A DNA stretch of 64,000 bases from the NCBI GenBank assembly GCA_900708905.1, contig CAADRB010000051.1, positions 32,041 to 96,040 of the forward strand. Direction: 5' to 3'. The translations under genes and the position numbers were made by a program. The DNA is from Hymenolepis diminuta. Its lineage: Eukaryota > Platyhelminthes > Cestoda > Cyclophyllidea > Hymenolepididae. Shown one piece after another: positions 1 through 11,925 of this stretch. The notes under the pieces were generated by a model. It searched no databases. It was given only the letters and a program-made list of their open reading frames with translations, and was not told the origin of the DNA. Position 1 is the first letter of the stretch. Each line of letters begins with the position of its first letter.

Positions 1-427
1 GATTTTCTGACCCTCTGTTGGAGTTAGATAACAACCAACGGTTTGCAGCTAACAAATTACGACACCAACAACAGTCACCAATTCGTAGCTGTTTGAGTAA
101 GAGCCAACAACAATTGTGAAACAGAACACCAAGAGTTGAGTAGACCAAAAATGTATTCAAGGAAGCCACAGTGCGTAACAGAGAGAGGGAGAGAAAGAGA
201 GAGAGCAGCGTGCTGAGGAAGAGAGGAGATGAAGAGGACGTGTAGGAGTCCGCACTGACCAGTGTGTGTCGTTGTCTGGAAAAACAAGGGTAGCTGAGTA
301 AGGCCACGCCAGAGCATGAGCACAGATGTGCCTTTTATGTGAAGCGAGGCGGTTATAGAAAAGAGGGGAAATCGATGGACGCGTTTAGACATGTCAGACA
401 GATATGAGTTATGCGTCATAGGGACAT
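1..427 (-). mobile_element. LTR and start of the internal region of a gypsy/CsRn1-like retroelement
   Basis: Read on the minus strand, an LTR-like segment runs from about 427 to 82. It contains a long pyrimidine tract (CT-rich, 180-215). It is followed at 75-81 by TGGTGAC, which has the form of a tRNA primer-binding site, and the internal region would continue off the left edge. The beginning of the LTR and the primer-site end both align with the LTR at about 8770-9047. A TGGTGACC primer site is typical of the CsRn1 group of flatworm Ty3/gypsy elements. No gag or pol is visible. Whether this is a solo LTR or the end of a full element cannot be seen. The minus-strand open frame at 75-419 lies inside the LTR and is not treated as a gene. 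Confidence 0.45.
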
Positions 428-1244
428 AAATGAGGTCGCTCCAACTTCGTGGGTGGAAAAACTGAGGTATTATCGTGGAGAATGCGAATAAAAGGTAATT
501 CTAGAAAATGCATAGAGAGTTGTCCCTTCTACTACCTAAAAACTCTACAAACCACTCTTATGATGTAAGCAAACTCCCTTTTTATGAAATATTAATTCCT
601 TATGATGAAAACCTGTAAAGCTTTTTTTGCTTTGTCATAATAATAAATAAGTAATACACAATATTCCTTTACATAAAAATAAAAGAAATTATTCCTGTCA
701 CATGTGGAAAACCTCTACTATCTTCGCCATCCTGTTATAATCACCTTAAACCGAGTAGTAAACCGAGCTGACATGGGCGCTCAATGCAAAACACAAGAAA
801 TTATATCTAAAAAACACGGACAGCATCGCTCTCAGGAACTCAGTGTGAAATCCTCACCACCGATTTATGATCCACTGAACTGATGACAAACTGAAAAACC
901 TTAATTTAATGCAGATAGAATGAGATTCCTGATCTATAATCGTTAACACCTCCCCTCTCTTCATCTCACATCTTATTGTGGCACCGTATTTATAGCCTGA
1001 TATGTAAGGCATTTATTAATATACCATTTTCATTTACTCCGTTCCACAAAAATGTGCTAAGAATTTTTAAACACTCATGCTATTCAGCGGTGATGTAATA
1101 GACCTGTAAGAGCCCTTCAAAAGGTTCAAAAAATCTCTCACCAACCAATAGAACTTTCAGTAGATTTCTCCATGATCTATTTATACTCGAGGACTAATCA
1201 GGCTTAACGCTTCATATATTTCAATTTGAATAACTACTCAAGTA
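428..1244. other. Sequence upstream of the first visible prominin exon
   Basis: No confident gene or repeat is seen. An upstream exon encoding the prominin signal peptide would be expected here or further left. No convincing signal-peptide frame with a matching splice donor was found. Confidence 0.3.
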
Positions 1245-4200
1245 ATGGGTTTACAAGCTTCCATATTAGCCACAGTGTCCTCCATTACAAAATGGACCGT
1301 TCGATATGAAAATATGGGCCTGTTGAATGTGCTTTTCAAACCAACAGGCAATTCAACATTCGAAACCAACAGCAACACAAATGATATTTTTAACTACCTC
1401 ATTGATGTTACTTTGGAAAGACCTCTCTCACTCCCTGTTCTTCAAGCCCTTCCAAGCAAAATTGGAGGTAGTTCTGAGGGTGTTAAAGTGGCAAATGCGA
1501 ACCCAAATCGAGAACCGATAATTTTATGGACCACAGTTGCCATCTTTCTCTTCCTTCTCATCTGCATCATCACATTACAATTTGTCAACTATTGTTGTTG
1601 CTGTGGTCGAAAGGACGTACGTTAAATAAACTAAGATTTAAATTTTAAATAATAAATCATATTTAATTAAACAAGAAAAAAATGTTAACTAAACTTTCTA
1701 GATTCATAAATAAGTCATAAATATCTTATTTGTTTTAAGGTCAGTACAATTTTTTGTCATTTATTTCTATTAACGGCATTAATTTTATTATATAGCTAAA
1801 CATCGGAAGCCATTTTATAGAGGTACATTTGATTTAAGGGAGAAGTTTGAAGAAAGAAAGAGAAATGAGTAGAAGAGAAACTCAGGTTAATTGTTCCCTA
1901 CTGATGGATTGAAGAGGTAGAATAAGCTAGAGGAACTGTTAGCAATTAGAGATTGACCAGGTTTGGTTAGTGGAGGTGATGCTGGTTCCGTAGATAGTTT
2001 CAGCAATAAAAGATCAGAAGTTGGAACTTCAATATAAATCGGGAACACGATAATTTTGTTGTTGATCAAGAGCATACTATGAGTCAAGAGTGAAAGGCAT
2101 ATTTCAAGGGATATTGTGATATTTTAAAACTTGTATCTACATAAGTCCTAATACAGACAAAACAAAATAATTATACAATTTTTAATTATAATGAGCGTCT
2201 AAATAAGATTTCGTGGTGCGTCGAGAATCAAAGACGTATTGCATCTAGACTCTGAAATTAATTCTTATCATCGCTACATTGAAATCCAAGATGGCACGTA
2301 TTCAAATGATTTGTAACCACCTACTTTTTACATTGTTCTTGTGTCAGACATCCACTGAGTAAGAAATTCTATCAGTGTGTAGAATATCTGCGTTTTAATG
2401 ATGGTTCGTTCACCAGTGACTTCTCATCTCACACGTATTTGCAAAGAGTCGGTGAGGTCAAGCGTCAATGCAGACTGCTTCCTTTTTCCTCACAGCTTTT
2501 ATTTGTGGTTGATGTTCTCGTAAGCGGGGGTTAGGTTTCTCATTAGGTTACTGGATCCAAACCGTACTCTCCTTTTCAGCGAATGCCTATTTTACATCTG
2601 AATCAGGCTGTCTGCACCAGCTCTTTGTATGAGTAACGTTAATTCTCCCAAATTTAAATAAGTGTGGCAAATACATCATGTTTCATATGCAGCCTGCGCT
2701 TCTGCAATTGTTCAACGAGGTTTCTCAAAGGAACTTTTCTGCCACCACTTTGACACTCATTTGCCTTCTGTTGTATGGACGCAGCACCATCCATCGAGAG
2801 GTGTTCTAAACAGCTTATAATTTGTTATCATCCACCTTGCGATAGACAGTAATAGATAAACTGTAAAAAAAACTGGGTTGAGTTTTGATTAAAAGTGTTT
2901 TCGATCCTAAAACTGGTCTGAGCATCACTTCATGATGTTACGTCTTACGACATCATTAGCCAGACCATTTATCATTCGCAGGAGAGCCAAGATATGCATA
3001 GAAACTCACTCGATAACTCCTCTGTTCATTTAAGTGAAGATATTACTGTTTCATATTTGAAGCTACATACATACTTACTAATTTTTCATACGCATTTCCA
3101 TGATATACTTATCTAATAATAATGTACATCTCCATAGAAGCTTTTCAGTATGCCCAGTAGAAGTAGTAATAGGACACAAGTCATCTGCATATTCTAAATG
3201 CCCTAGTGACCACTCACATCATGCTGAACTCAATAGTCTGACCTTCAAATCCTAGCAGGTTACATAGAATTCTTCTAATATAAGTTTAAAAACTATGTTT
3301 AAGATCATAGGATTCCCTTTAAATCCTTTTCTGACGCCTCTCTCCACAGGAAATATTTTTTGGGGTATCTAGGAGTTATATAAAGCAGTTATCTGTATTC
3401 CAGTGTCTTTTTAAAATCGTAGGGATAGGTTGTGAATCAAAAGCCTTAATCAAGGTAGCAAAGATAGGTACTGTTTCACAATGCCGGTCAATAGCTTCCA
3501 GAATTACTGTTATTACAGCAAGGATTGCTCGTTCTGTGGACATACCAGTAAAATATCCATGCTGCTTATTTGATATTCGTTCTTTTATATGTAAATTAAG
3601 CCTTTCGGAGATCATTAATGCAAAGTACTTCCCCACTGTGTCAAGAAGAAATATACTTCAGTAGTAAACTGGGTCAATTCTTACTCCCTTACCCTTTTAA
3701 ATACAGATTACTTAATCATCTACCCAGGATCTGGGTATAGAGATTCTGTCCTGCCAACAATCCTTCAAGAATTTCAATAAGTTTCTGGTGATAGTCCGCT
3801 CCACTTAATATGTTCAGATCTTAAGACATTTTCTCCGGGAATTTTTGCCCTTTTTAGTTTCTTTATATTCAGTTTTGTATCTTCGGGTAGTTCCGGAATG
3901 TTTAAGGCTACATTAAATTATGCTGACCGATGACCAAATAGTCCAGCATAATGTTTAGCCAGATGCTGGGTGCTAATGACTTTGATACTGTCATAGTCCC
4001 ATAGCTGATGAGTGATGAACAGAATACGCTTTCTAAATCTTTCAAGGAATTTTAAAAAGATTGGAAAACCATCTAAGAAAGCAATATACGACGTCACCAA
4101 CAGTCAGTCAGATCATCTTCACCCCATCATCGTTTAAATCAAAAATTATTTTCATTTAATATGAGCTGCCTACGCTTCGATACGTTTTCAGTACGTAATT

Positions 4201-7200
4201 TAGATTTAAAAATATTCGAGAGCCCATCTGTACTCCTTACTTATCTAGGTTTTATGTTCCACATATTTGTGAAATCTTTATAAAAATTAACATTATTTTA
4301 TATTCATGGTACTTACAAATGCTCGGCACTTATCAAATTCATATATGATTTCTCATAGTTAGAACAAGTTATTTTAGGTAAATGGGTTAATTTTTTTAAA
4401 TCAAATAACAGTTGTCTGTATCTTTACTGTATCTTTATTACTAAATAGTTTCCCGTTTCAATTATAAGTCAAAGTTTTCATTACAATCGGTTTTATGACT
4501 AGTGCATAAAGAAGGATAAAGTAGGAGCGGGTTTTATTTTCATTTCAACTTGAACAGATGTATTCACTTCCAGGAGGCCTTTGTGGGGTTTGTTTTAATC
4601 TGGTTTACTACTCATTTAATAATCAGTTGTAATCATTGTATTCAAACAATGACTGATGATTTGCATACTCTAATGTATGGAGTTTGATACCTGGAAAGAA
4701 ACCATTGGTTAAAACTCAACATTTCCACGCTGATTTGATCCAAATTACTTAAAGAAATCATAATTTCAAGGGATTTGAATTAGTTTTGTTTCATTGTGAA
4801 ACAGTTACCTTTTATTCATTCATATAATTAATATAGCAATAGCATAATTTAACTAAAGAGTATACAAGAACTTGAAATTCCAAAGTACCGTTTATAGCAG
4901 ATGCTACACCAATAAGCCTTTTTGCTACAGCTAGGTCATCCTCCCAAGCAGTCCAGATAGCGTCTAGCAGAGTCCTCTATTATCAATTTGCTCCCGAAAT
5001 TAGTTCGGCTGCTCCCAAAGTAGCGAGAATAAGAAAGGTGTTGAATGGAGAGGGTTTATTGATCCGCAAGCGAAGAGACAGTAAGAATTCACAGTAAGAA
5101 TGTGAAGAGAGCTCCTTATGAGTCGCTGTCCACGAGCTTGGTCCTTAAATACAAACAACGCTAAGCTGCAAGGATAATGACTGCTGATTGGCTGAGGAGG
5201 CCTCTGCACGTGAACCCCACACGTTCGACCTATTGTATGCAGAACTCGCTATCGGATGCTCTTATCTGCCATTTATTTCTATAATAAATAAAAACCTTAT
5301 AATCAAAATTATTTTAACTAAAAGTGTCTGCATACGGCGCGAAGGAAATAAATATAATGAGCAGAAGGGAAATATTAAAAGTCAGACCAGACTATTTGAA
5401 TATATATTGTTTAGCATAAACAATAACGATGGTTGGTATTGGTTTTAATTTGTGGCTAACCTCCATTTGTGAAGACCGAATATTATGGTATAAATTACGT
5501 TATTTTGTTTTAAATAGTCTATTAGCAATTTTCGTCTTATTTTTAGCCTAAACGTGCCCTACGGCGATTACAAATGGCCGCCGTAGACGCTGAATTCGCC
5601 AACAAAAGCTCAGTGTGCCGAATTACATACTTGATACTTATGACCATATCTCTTCTCTTCTTGATCGCTTCCGTAGTTCTGATTGCAATTTACTTCAGTA
5701 GCGTTAACATGGTCGTCACTTTCATTCAGTCAGGCAATGATTTGACTTCACCAAACACTCTTCAGGAAAGTTTAAAGTCTGCTGTTAACCACATTACTAC
5801 CTTTCTTGACAAAGGGATTAACTCTGGAGAGCAAAGTACAACTGCGGCACTAAATTCCTTCACGACGCAAGTCCAGGTACGTTACTTATTTGGCAGCAAT
5901 AATGAGGGGTTGAAAAAATATGTTTGCTGATTTTGAAACCTAAGAGAGTAATTATAGCCTTAGCTAAACAATATTAGGATAAAATAAAAGGTTGATTTTT
6001 TATAATCTAAAAATAAATTTGCCTTATTTTTTGACATTTTTTTGCACTTTGGGAAGAAGAATATTTGGCGTTGTTGTTCAGTTAGAGGTAAGCTTTCACC
6101 AATTAAAACTCCAAGTTCTTGACGTAATAATTCCAAAGCTCGAATGGGGCAAGTTAACTATAAAGATGTGAAGATGATGTGAAGTGGATAATAGGATGCA
6201 TAGCTTTTACATTCTTAAACATTAAAGGTGATCGGCAGGAATTTATGATGACCCTCTCCAATCACGATATTTTTTCCCAGCTTTTACTTCGAATGCTCAG
6301 CTCTGAAGGTTATATTCAAGGTAACGTTTTCTCTTCCTTTCGTTGATCAGCACTGAACTTAATTTATTTATATGAAAGTGCACACCCGGTAGCGGAAAAT
6401 TTAGGACTGATTTGACAGGTAATTGCTTCCTTCCACACTTCATCAGAAGAGTTTTAAACTCACGCAATTATGCACCGTTTGAACAGTACTACTGATGCTG
6501 CAGCTAGTATTCATTTTTTAATTTTATATATTTACAACACATTATTTATCACTGATTGAGATTAAATCAAGTGAATGAATAACAATGCAAGTAAATAAAA
6601 ATAAACGTAAGATGAAACTGGCCATTATTGTCAAATCATATCCTACATACAGGATATGGTATCTGAGGACATTTATATTTTTGTAATTTGAACTAACCCA
6701 ATAACAATTAATGTATTTTTTGCATCAGAAGGTCTCATGTCAGATACCACAATAACTAATGAAATGAAAGGACACGCTGTAATGGTGTCTATAAAAGCGA
6801 AGCATAGCAATTTCGAAATTCCTAGATTCCTACAAGTAGCCAGATCTTTCGGCTTCAAAGTTGGAAAGGGACTGCTGAATGGAAACAGTGGAGGTGAATT
6901 GGCCGCGAGAAAGAGAAAACAGATTTGCCAACTCTATGACTCTCTCAGAACACCTGAGTTTGTCACAAGAGTGCATGGCATGATGGACAAAAATCTTGGA
7001 AAATCAATGCACAGCACCTTGTCAAAGATCTTCAGGTGTCTGAAAGAAAAACAATAGATGAGGAAGACCTCGGGTTCAAATCATACGTTTTTAGACGAGG
7101 TCAGTTGATGTAGACTAAAACAACTCAAGAGAATCGTTTAATGCATGCAAAAGGACTCTTAAACAAATTGATGCACCCAGAAGAACAGGAGTGTCTTTAA

Positions 7201-10200
7201 TTTTTCTCCTACCAAAAAACGTTCATCAGGATAAAAAATTTGATCGAAGAAATGATCGGTGGCTATGTGCGGGCGGATCCCACTAAACTTCCAACTGTTA
7301 TGCGGATACATTTTCCACAAACAATGATGGTTTTCTGTGTTCCGAAGGACAATGAGGGATGGGCATAACACGACTCCCCAATTTTTTCCACAGAGCCTTA
7401 ATGTCAATGCAGATGCCCATTGTCGAGACTCTTCAAGCCATTATTGTTAAGCCGCCACGGATAGACAGTGCTGCCAGTGGAGGAAGACCCTATGTCTTCC
7501 AACAACGTTCGGCTCCATCCCATAGAGCTCTCAAAACTCACGATTGGATGGATGGCCGAAAGTTTTAATCATCATGTCACACCAATCTTATGGTCTCCAA
7601 ACTGCTCATCAGACCTTAATCCTTTGGATTGCTAACTGTGGAGTGGGACGTGGTTGAAAAAGAAGTTAATAAGAATCCCCACAACACGAATCCTTCTCTC
7701 TGATGGAAGAGATAGCTCGAGCAATGGAGGACATCAATAAAGACCAAATAATCTGACTAAAGCTTTCAGTCAGTTGCTTTAGGACTCGAACTGAATCAGC
7801 GATAGAGGCCGAAGGGGGATACACGGAATAAAACTCAGGTTAATAGGTATTAAGTGTGTTCTGTAATAAGTAATTGTAAGTTTCAACCATTGACATTTTC
7901 ATTTTCCTTTTTATCTGAAAGTTTGTAATGTGCCCTCGGATGCTTTATGCACCCTGAAACGTATCTTAATTGCATGAATTCAATAAGATAAGGGATAATA
8001 TCTTCATAGTTGCACGTTAGGATATTAAAGCAAGAAACGGCGTAGTATACTGAAGAAGTAAAGTCTCATTAAATGTCTTATTTTGAGGGCATGGCTTTAT
8101 TATCATTTTACTTTTTGTCCAAAGTAATAAAAAATTGATTGCTATTTTTGATTGTGGAAAGCAACTGAAATCGATTTGCAGTAGCTCTAAAAAATCAGGA
8201 GGGGAGATCGCAAAAAAAGATGCCCTGAGTCTTCATTCGATTTTTGATCTCAAGCAGTACAATATTCACGAACCAAAATTCAAATTTCATAATCCGTACC
8301 CTGGATTGCAGCAGATGCTTGTCTACGGTATTAAGGGTTTATTGGTTATTACTGTTTCATCAAGAAGGATCGGTCTTGCCGTTTCAATTCACTTTTTTCT
8401 TCCAATGGTTGAGATCGTAAATGATGTTTTATGATATTGAATATTTTACAATTTTTGCATATCAATGATGGCTTTTATTATTACCCCTATTCAATCCTCT
8501 TCCTCTATCTCAAATCGGACTGTTGTACAGCTCTCTGTTTTCAATGGCTATTAACTGAGTTTACCTTGATACCGAATAAATAAATTTGACACTGAATATC
8601 AGAAATATTATTAAGAAATACATGGGGCAATATGATTAAAATAAAAGAGTAATAACAATGTGCTTTTAATAGTGCTTATCATTGAAAGAGGGCGCTATGT
8701 ACGTCCTAAAATTATTCTTTAACCATATTCACTATGACAATACGTTGGTTTTTCGCCTGCCAAGCCACGTTGATGTCATTATGACTCTATGACTCAACTC
8801 CTATCTGTCATGTCTAGATGAGTTTATCAACTCTCCTTTTTTCTGTAACTGTCCCATTCCATTTGCGTACACGCAAACACATTTGTCAACTATCTGCTAG
8901 TACGCTGCCCTCTCATACCCACTCTCCATCGTCTCTCTCTTACTCTCCTGAATCCTCACCTTGGTTTTATTCAATACACTTTGCCTACACAGCTCTTATT
9001 GTTCTCCTCTTTGGGAATGCTTTTTGGTAACTCCTAAATTGGTGACCTCGGTACTTATTACTCCATACTCCAACACCATTCATTTGCTTCTAAATAATTT
9101 TACCTGTTCTTTAAGTAGACGTGTGCATTTGTGCAGAATTTCAAAATATTTTAAAAATATTTAAAAATAAATTAACGATAAGAAGAATGACTCATTTTTG
9201 TCAATACCTGACTAGAACTAATTCAAATTATGGGAACTGAATAAGTTGTCCGTGAGCCTAAAATTAAGACGATGGTATGAGAAAATTAATTTCATCTTGT
9301 TTCTTTTAGCATGAAATTTCTGGTGGTATTGAAGGAACCTTTACCTCCATATCGCCATATTTAAAAGTGCCGAACACTTTAAATAGTGGCGTTTCAACAC
9401 AAGAAAAAATTACATTGACGAAAATATCGGCACAGACCTTATCATCACAAGTGAATTATTTGAAAACCTATTTCACAAACATGGAGACGAGAATTGGAGA
9501 TTTAAAAAAGGAGTATAATGATTTATTAAATTGTAGACGGAGATCTTCTGCCTGTGACGAATTAAAGGTAGATTTCATATAGATTTGCAAGCATTAAAAG
9601 TGACGAACAGTTATGCATATCTTTTTTTGTTTTTAGAATAAAATTAATAAACTGAAAAATCCTCTGGACCCGAAAATTTTAGATTCCAGTAGTATAACAT
9701 TATACGAGACATCTTTAGGGCAGACAGAAACAAACTTAAACGATCCACTTAAAAAGTTCCAGGGAGTGATTACTAAAATTGATGATAAAAAATCTGAAAT
9801 AATAAAAAAATTAATTGAGAACCTCGATTTAAATGATGTTTTAAGTAAGATACTCGAATTCTGGACAGACATTAAATCCCAAACCGATTTGCTTACTCCT
9901 CAACTGAATGCCCAAATTGACCTTGTGTTGTCGTCACTTTCTGAAGCCGATTTACCAATTAAGGCAGTACTCTATGGAATAGGAGGTCTTCTTTGTTTCA
10001 TGCTTATCATTGCAGTAATCTTGACAATATTGTTGCTATACAGGAGCTTCCGAGATCATCTCTATGAAAATCCTGATGAACTCTCACTTGGTGAGATTGA
10101 TTATGTATCTCTGATATTTCGGAGGATAAGTGGACTCAAGTTAAAATATGACCATTTTTTTGCAGGTCATGGAATTGGCCGATCAGATAAATGTGCCTGT

Positions 10201-11839
10201 GGTAGGGGTTCAGCTTGTTGCTGTTCCATACTCTTTGCAATAATGGTGCTTATATCTACAATAATAATCGGATTGATGGTGTTCATACTCACAATGATGT
10301 CTGGTAAGCTTAGCACTTATTAATGAAGCCCACCTAAGCGTTTTCAATTACATTTAAATCAAATTCACTTAATTAGGCGAAGGATGCACTTACTTAGTGG
10401 AAGAATCGGCAGTGGAGAAAACAGATTATGTGTTCAACAATATACTGGGGAAGGAATTTGATAGCACAAGTCCAAACGAACTGGTCACCATAGAGCAGCC
10501 GAAAAACGTGCTTACAGCTTTACTGACGAAGTGCAATTATGATCCTGCAGAGACGTCTGTTGGTCTGTTATCTGCCGTGGGATACAGTAATCTAGTGGAC
10601 GTTAACAGACTCGTCAATAGTGATATTATTCAAACCTCCCTCAATGATGGTAGAGAGTAATTAAAAGTTCACTTATTTACTTATGTATTTATCTTGTTTG
10701 GATATTGAGTTTTCGTCTGGGAGCGTTCTGATCAAGTCTTATTTTGAATTACTAGAAATGTTGTTACTCAAATTAAAGCCCTCAATATTGCCAGCAGTCT
10801 TCCAGCCATCAGTGACCTTCAGAATTTAAAGGTCAACTTGAATAAGGCATTTGGAAATCTGAATATTAATGTAAGCGAGATTTATTAATTTTGATTTGAA
10901 CTCTAAATTTTTATCATTTCATACATTTTAGCCACTTATTACAGAAACACAAGGATATAAAGATAAAATATCTGAAATTGAAAACCTATGCCATGATATA
11001 ATATCTGATAACAACGGCCCTTTTGCCGATGCGAATGAAAAATTCTTATCAATTGTAAGTGATCTGAATGGCCAGGAAGATATAATTGCCAAAACAAGCA
11101 GGGATTTGAAAATTCTGAATGATCATTCAGGACTTATAAATTCTTTTGACAAATTTCTCGATAGCCTCGAACAAACCCTCACGGTATGAATCATGTCGAA
11201 TTGAAATTTATTTTAATGATATATTTTTTATGATTAATATTGAAAGGAATATGAATTTTCCACTTAAAAAAAAACATTTAAAATTATTTGGACTTTTAAT
11301 AATGGAAAGAAAAATGAAACTAAAGTTTTATTTATTCTCCGACGAAATCGATTTATTATTTTTTTGTTTTTAATCAGGCCTCTGAGGAGAATAGCCTAGT
11401 GCCCGAAGTTGAAAGTGTTTATGATACTTTCAGGACCGAACTTATTCATTTTCTTCAAAATCAAGGAGAAATGGAATTTGCCAAATTAACACAAAATCTA
11501 CTACCCTGTTTGCAAATGCACGAAGCCTACATGTCAGGTATTGGAGTCTTATGCGGCAATAATGGCGGCATTCATCGTTTAATCGGTTACTTCTACATTT
11601 TGGCCCTCAATATCCTCTTTATGGTCTTTCTCTACTTTGCTCTATTCAACTTCTCTTTCTTCCAATTCATCATTATTCGAATGGGCAGTTATGACGAAGA
11701 GGATGAAAGTTCGGAAAGTAGTGCTAGTACCACCATTTCAGACAAGGATGATGATGATGATGACGATGATGATGATGACGACGACGATGATGATGAGGAT
11801 AGTGATGAAAAATTGGTATACTCTGTTTATTCTGAATGA
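1245..11839 (+). CDS. PROM: Prominin-family pentaspan membrane glycoprotein (8 visible exons)
   Basis: Exons: 1245-1616, 5547-5876, 9310-9567, 9637-10303, 10377-10656, 10756-10870, 10932-11183 and 11378-11839. All junctions are GT-AG and phase-compatible, giving about 911 residues against about 830-870 usual in the family. Five hydrophobic segments lie at roughly residues 92-114, 150-174, 430-455, 516-541 and 826-858. Two long extracellular loops separate them. A Cys cluster (CCCC, 117-120) follows TM1, and a second Cys-rich patch (CACGRGSACCC) precedes TM4, as in prominins. Prominins bind cholesterol and organise plasma-membrane protrusions and cilia; that role is inferred from the family. 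The terminal cytoplasmic tail is odd: it carries 16 consecutive Asp and ends with two Tyr residues. The N-terminus is uncertain. The ATG at 1245 gives no clear signal peptide, and a possible acceptor (CACAG) ends at 1275, so a first exon may be missing. Introns 1 and 2 are full of transposon remains. Confidence 0.85.
3150..4110 (-). pseudogene. Decayed non-LTR retrotransposon (LINE) reverse transcriptase
   Basis: On the minus strand three pieces of one reverse transcriptase can be read in order. The first is the region before the RT core (about 4100-3780), with a lysine-rich stretch then IPGENVLRSEHIKW, matching the KAPG.D.I..E..K block of LINE RTs. The second is a core piece (3636-3376) with QHGYFTGMST and IKAFDS, the fingers/palm block that usually carries KAFDSV. 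The third is LEYADDL, whose YADD catalytic motif lies at 3180-3191. Stops and frameshifts separate the pieces, so it is dead. The clade is probably RTE-like or a relative but is not determined. It lies in prominin intron 1, antisense to the gene. Confidence 0.7.
4985..5215 (-). mobile_element. Solo LTR-like or TRIM-like element in prominin intron 1
   Basis: Read on the minus strand this 230-bp segment has the layout of an LTR. A CCAAT box (CAGCCAATCAGC) is followed by a TATA-like TATTTAAG, then an AATAAA polyadenylation signal, and then TTTGGGAGCAGCCGAAC, which could be an LTR end with a primer-binding site. No coding region is attached. It differs from the other LTR families in the window. 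It could be a terminal-repeat retrotransposon in miniature (such elements are known in cestodes), but this is inference. Confidence 0.4.
6650..7956 (+). pseudogene. Dead mariner-like (Tc1/mariner) transposon
   Basis: The element is about 1.3 kb, the normal size for mariner. Its first open piece (6737-7057) encodes the helix-turn-helix DNA-binding region. Later pieces in shifted frames carry a LMHAKGLLNKLMHPEE block, the FQQ.SAPSH block and the SSDLNPLD block that holds the last catalytic Asp. Two catalytic Asp positions are lost: the S-D-E-K block reads SYQK, and QQDSAP reads QQRSAP. Stops and frameshifts at several points confirm it is inactive. Likely degenerate terminal inverted repeats are CAGGATATGG... 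from 6650 and a matching block ending CACCCTG at 7956. A TA lies just before the left end. Confidence 0.75.
8770..9047 (+). mobile_element. Gypsy/CsRn1-like LTR with primer-binding site
   Basis: The LTR carries a CT-rich tract (8926-8955) and TTATTCAATAC in the place of a polyadenylation signal. It ends at 9039, directly before TGGTGACCTCGG (9040-9051), a good match to the primer-binding site used by CsRn1-type gypsy elements. Its start (ATTATGACTCTATGACTCAACTC) matches the minus-strand LTR at the left edge of the window. No gag/pol follows, so it is a solo LTR or truncated copy. Confidence 0.5.
11748..11803 (+). repeat. GAT/GAC trinucleotide tract encoding poly-Asp in prominin
   Basis: Sixteen Asp codons in a row, mostly GAT with some GAC, followed by a Glu-Asp-Ser-Asp-Glu stretch. 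The mix of GAT and GAC shows the tract is not a fresh pure repeat and may be under some selection. Confidence 0.9.
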
Positions 11840-11919
11840 TCATACATAATTGGACATAAGAAAGCAACATTTCCTATAATGAGGATTCAGTGCCGACTTA
11901 TATTTCAGTAAAATTAAAT

Positions 11920-11925
11920 AATAAA
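11920..11925 (+). terminator. Polyadenylation signal of the prominin gene
   Basis: AATAAA lies 81 bp after the prominin stop codon and is followed by a T-rich stretch. Confidence 0.5.

Larger units (their letters stand above)
1617..5546. other. Prominin intron 1 (3.9 kb) with transposon remains
   Basis: The intron begins GTACGT and ends TTTTTAG; both flanking exons are in phase 0. It holds the LINE fragment (3150-4110) and an LTR-like element (4985-5215). Nothing specific is recognised in 1630-3140. An imperfect inverted repeat (GGTCTG...CAGACC) lies near 2916-2966. Confidence 0.6.
5877..9309. other. Prominin intron 2 (3.4 kb)
   Basis: It begins GTACGT and ends TTTTAG. It contains the mariner pseudogene (6650-7956) and a gypsy-like LTR (about 8770-9047). 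A 99-codon stop-free frame at 8135-8434 begins at TTG and is not recognised. Confidence 0.6.

Noticed and set aside
5188..5448. 86-codon plus-strand frame before prominin exon 2
   Set aside because: It overlaps the LTR-like element and runs into AT-rich intron sequence; there is no coding signature.
7065..7090. GGGTTCAAATC, resembling a tRNA T-loop
   Set aside because: It lies within the mariner coding region, with no tRNA arms around it.
8135..8434. 99-codon frame in prominin intron 2 (HNPYPGLQQMLVYGIKGL)
   Set aside because: It starts at TTG, has no splice context and no convincing family. A faint resemblance to hybrid-cluster-type proteins is too weak to report.
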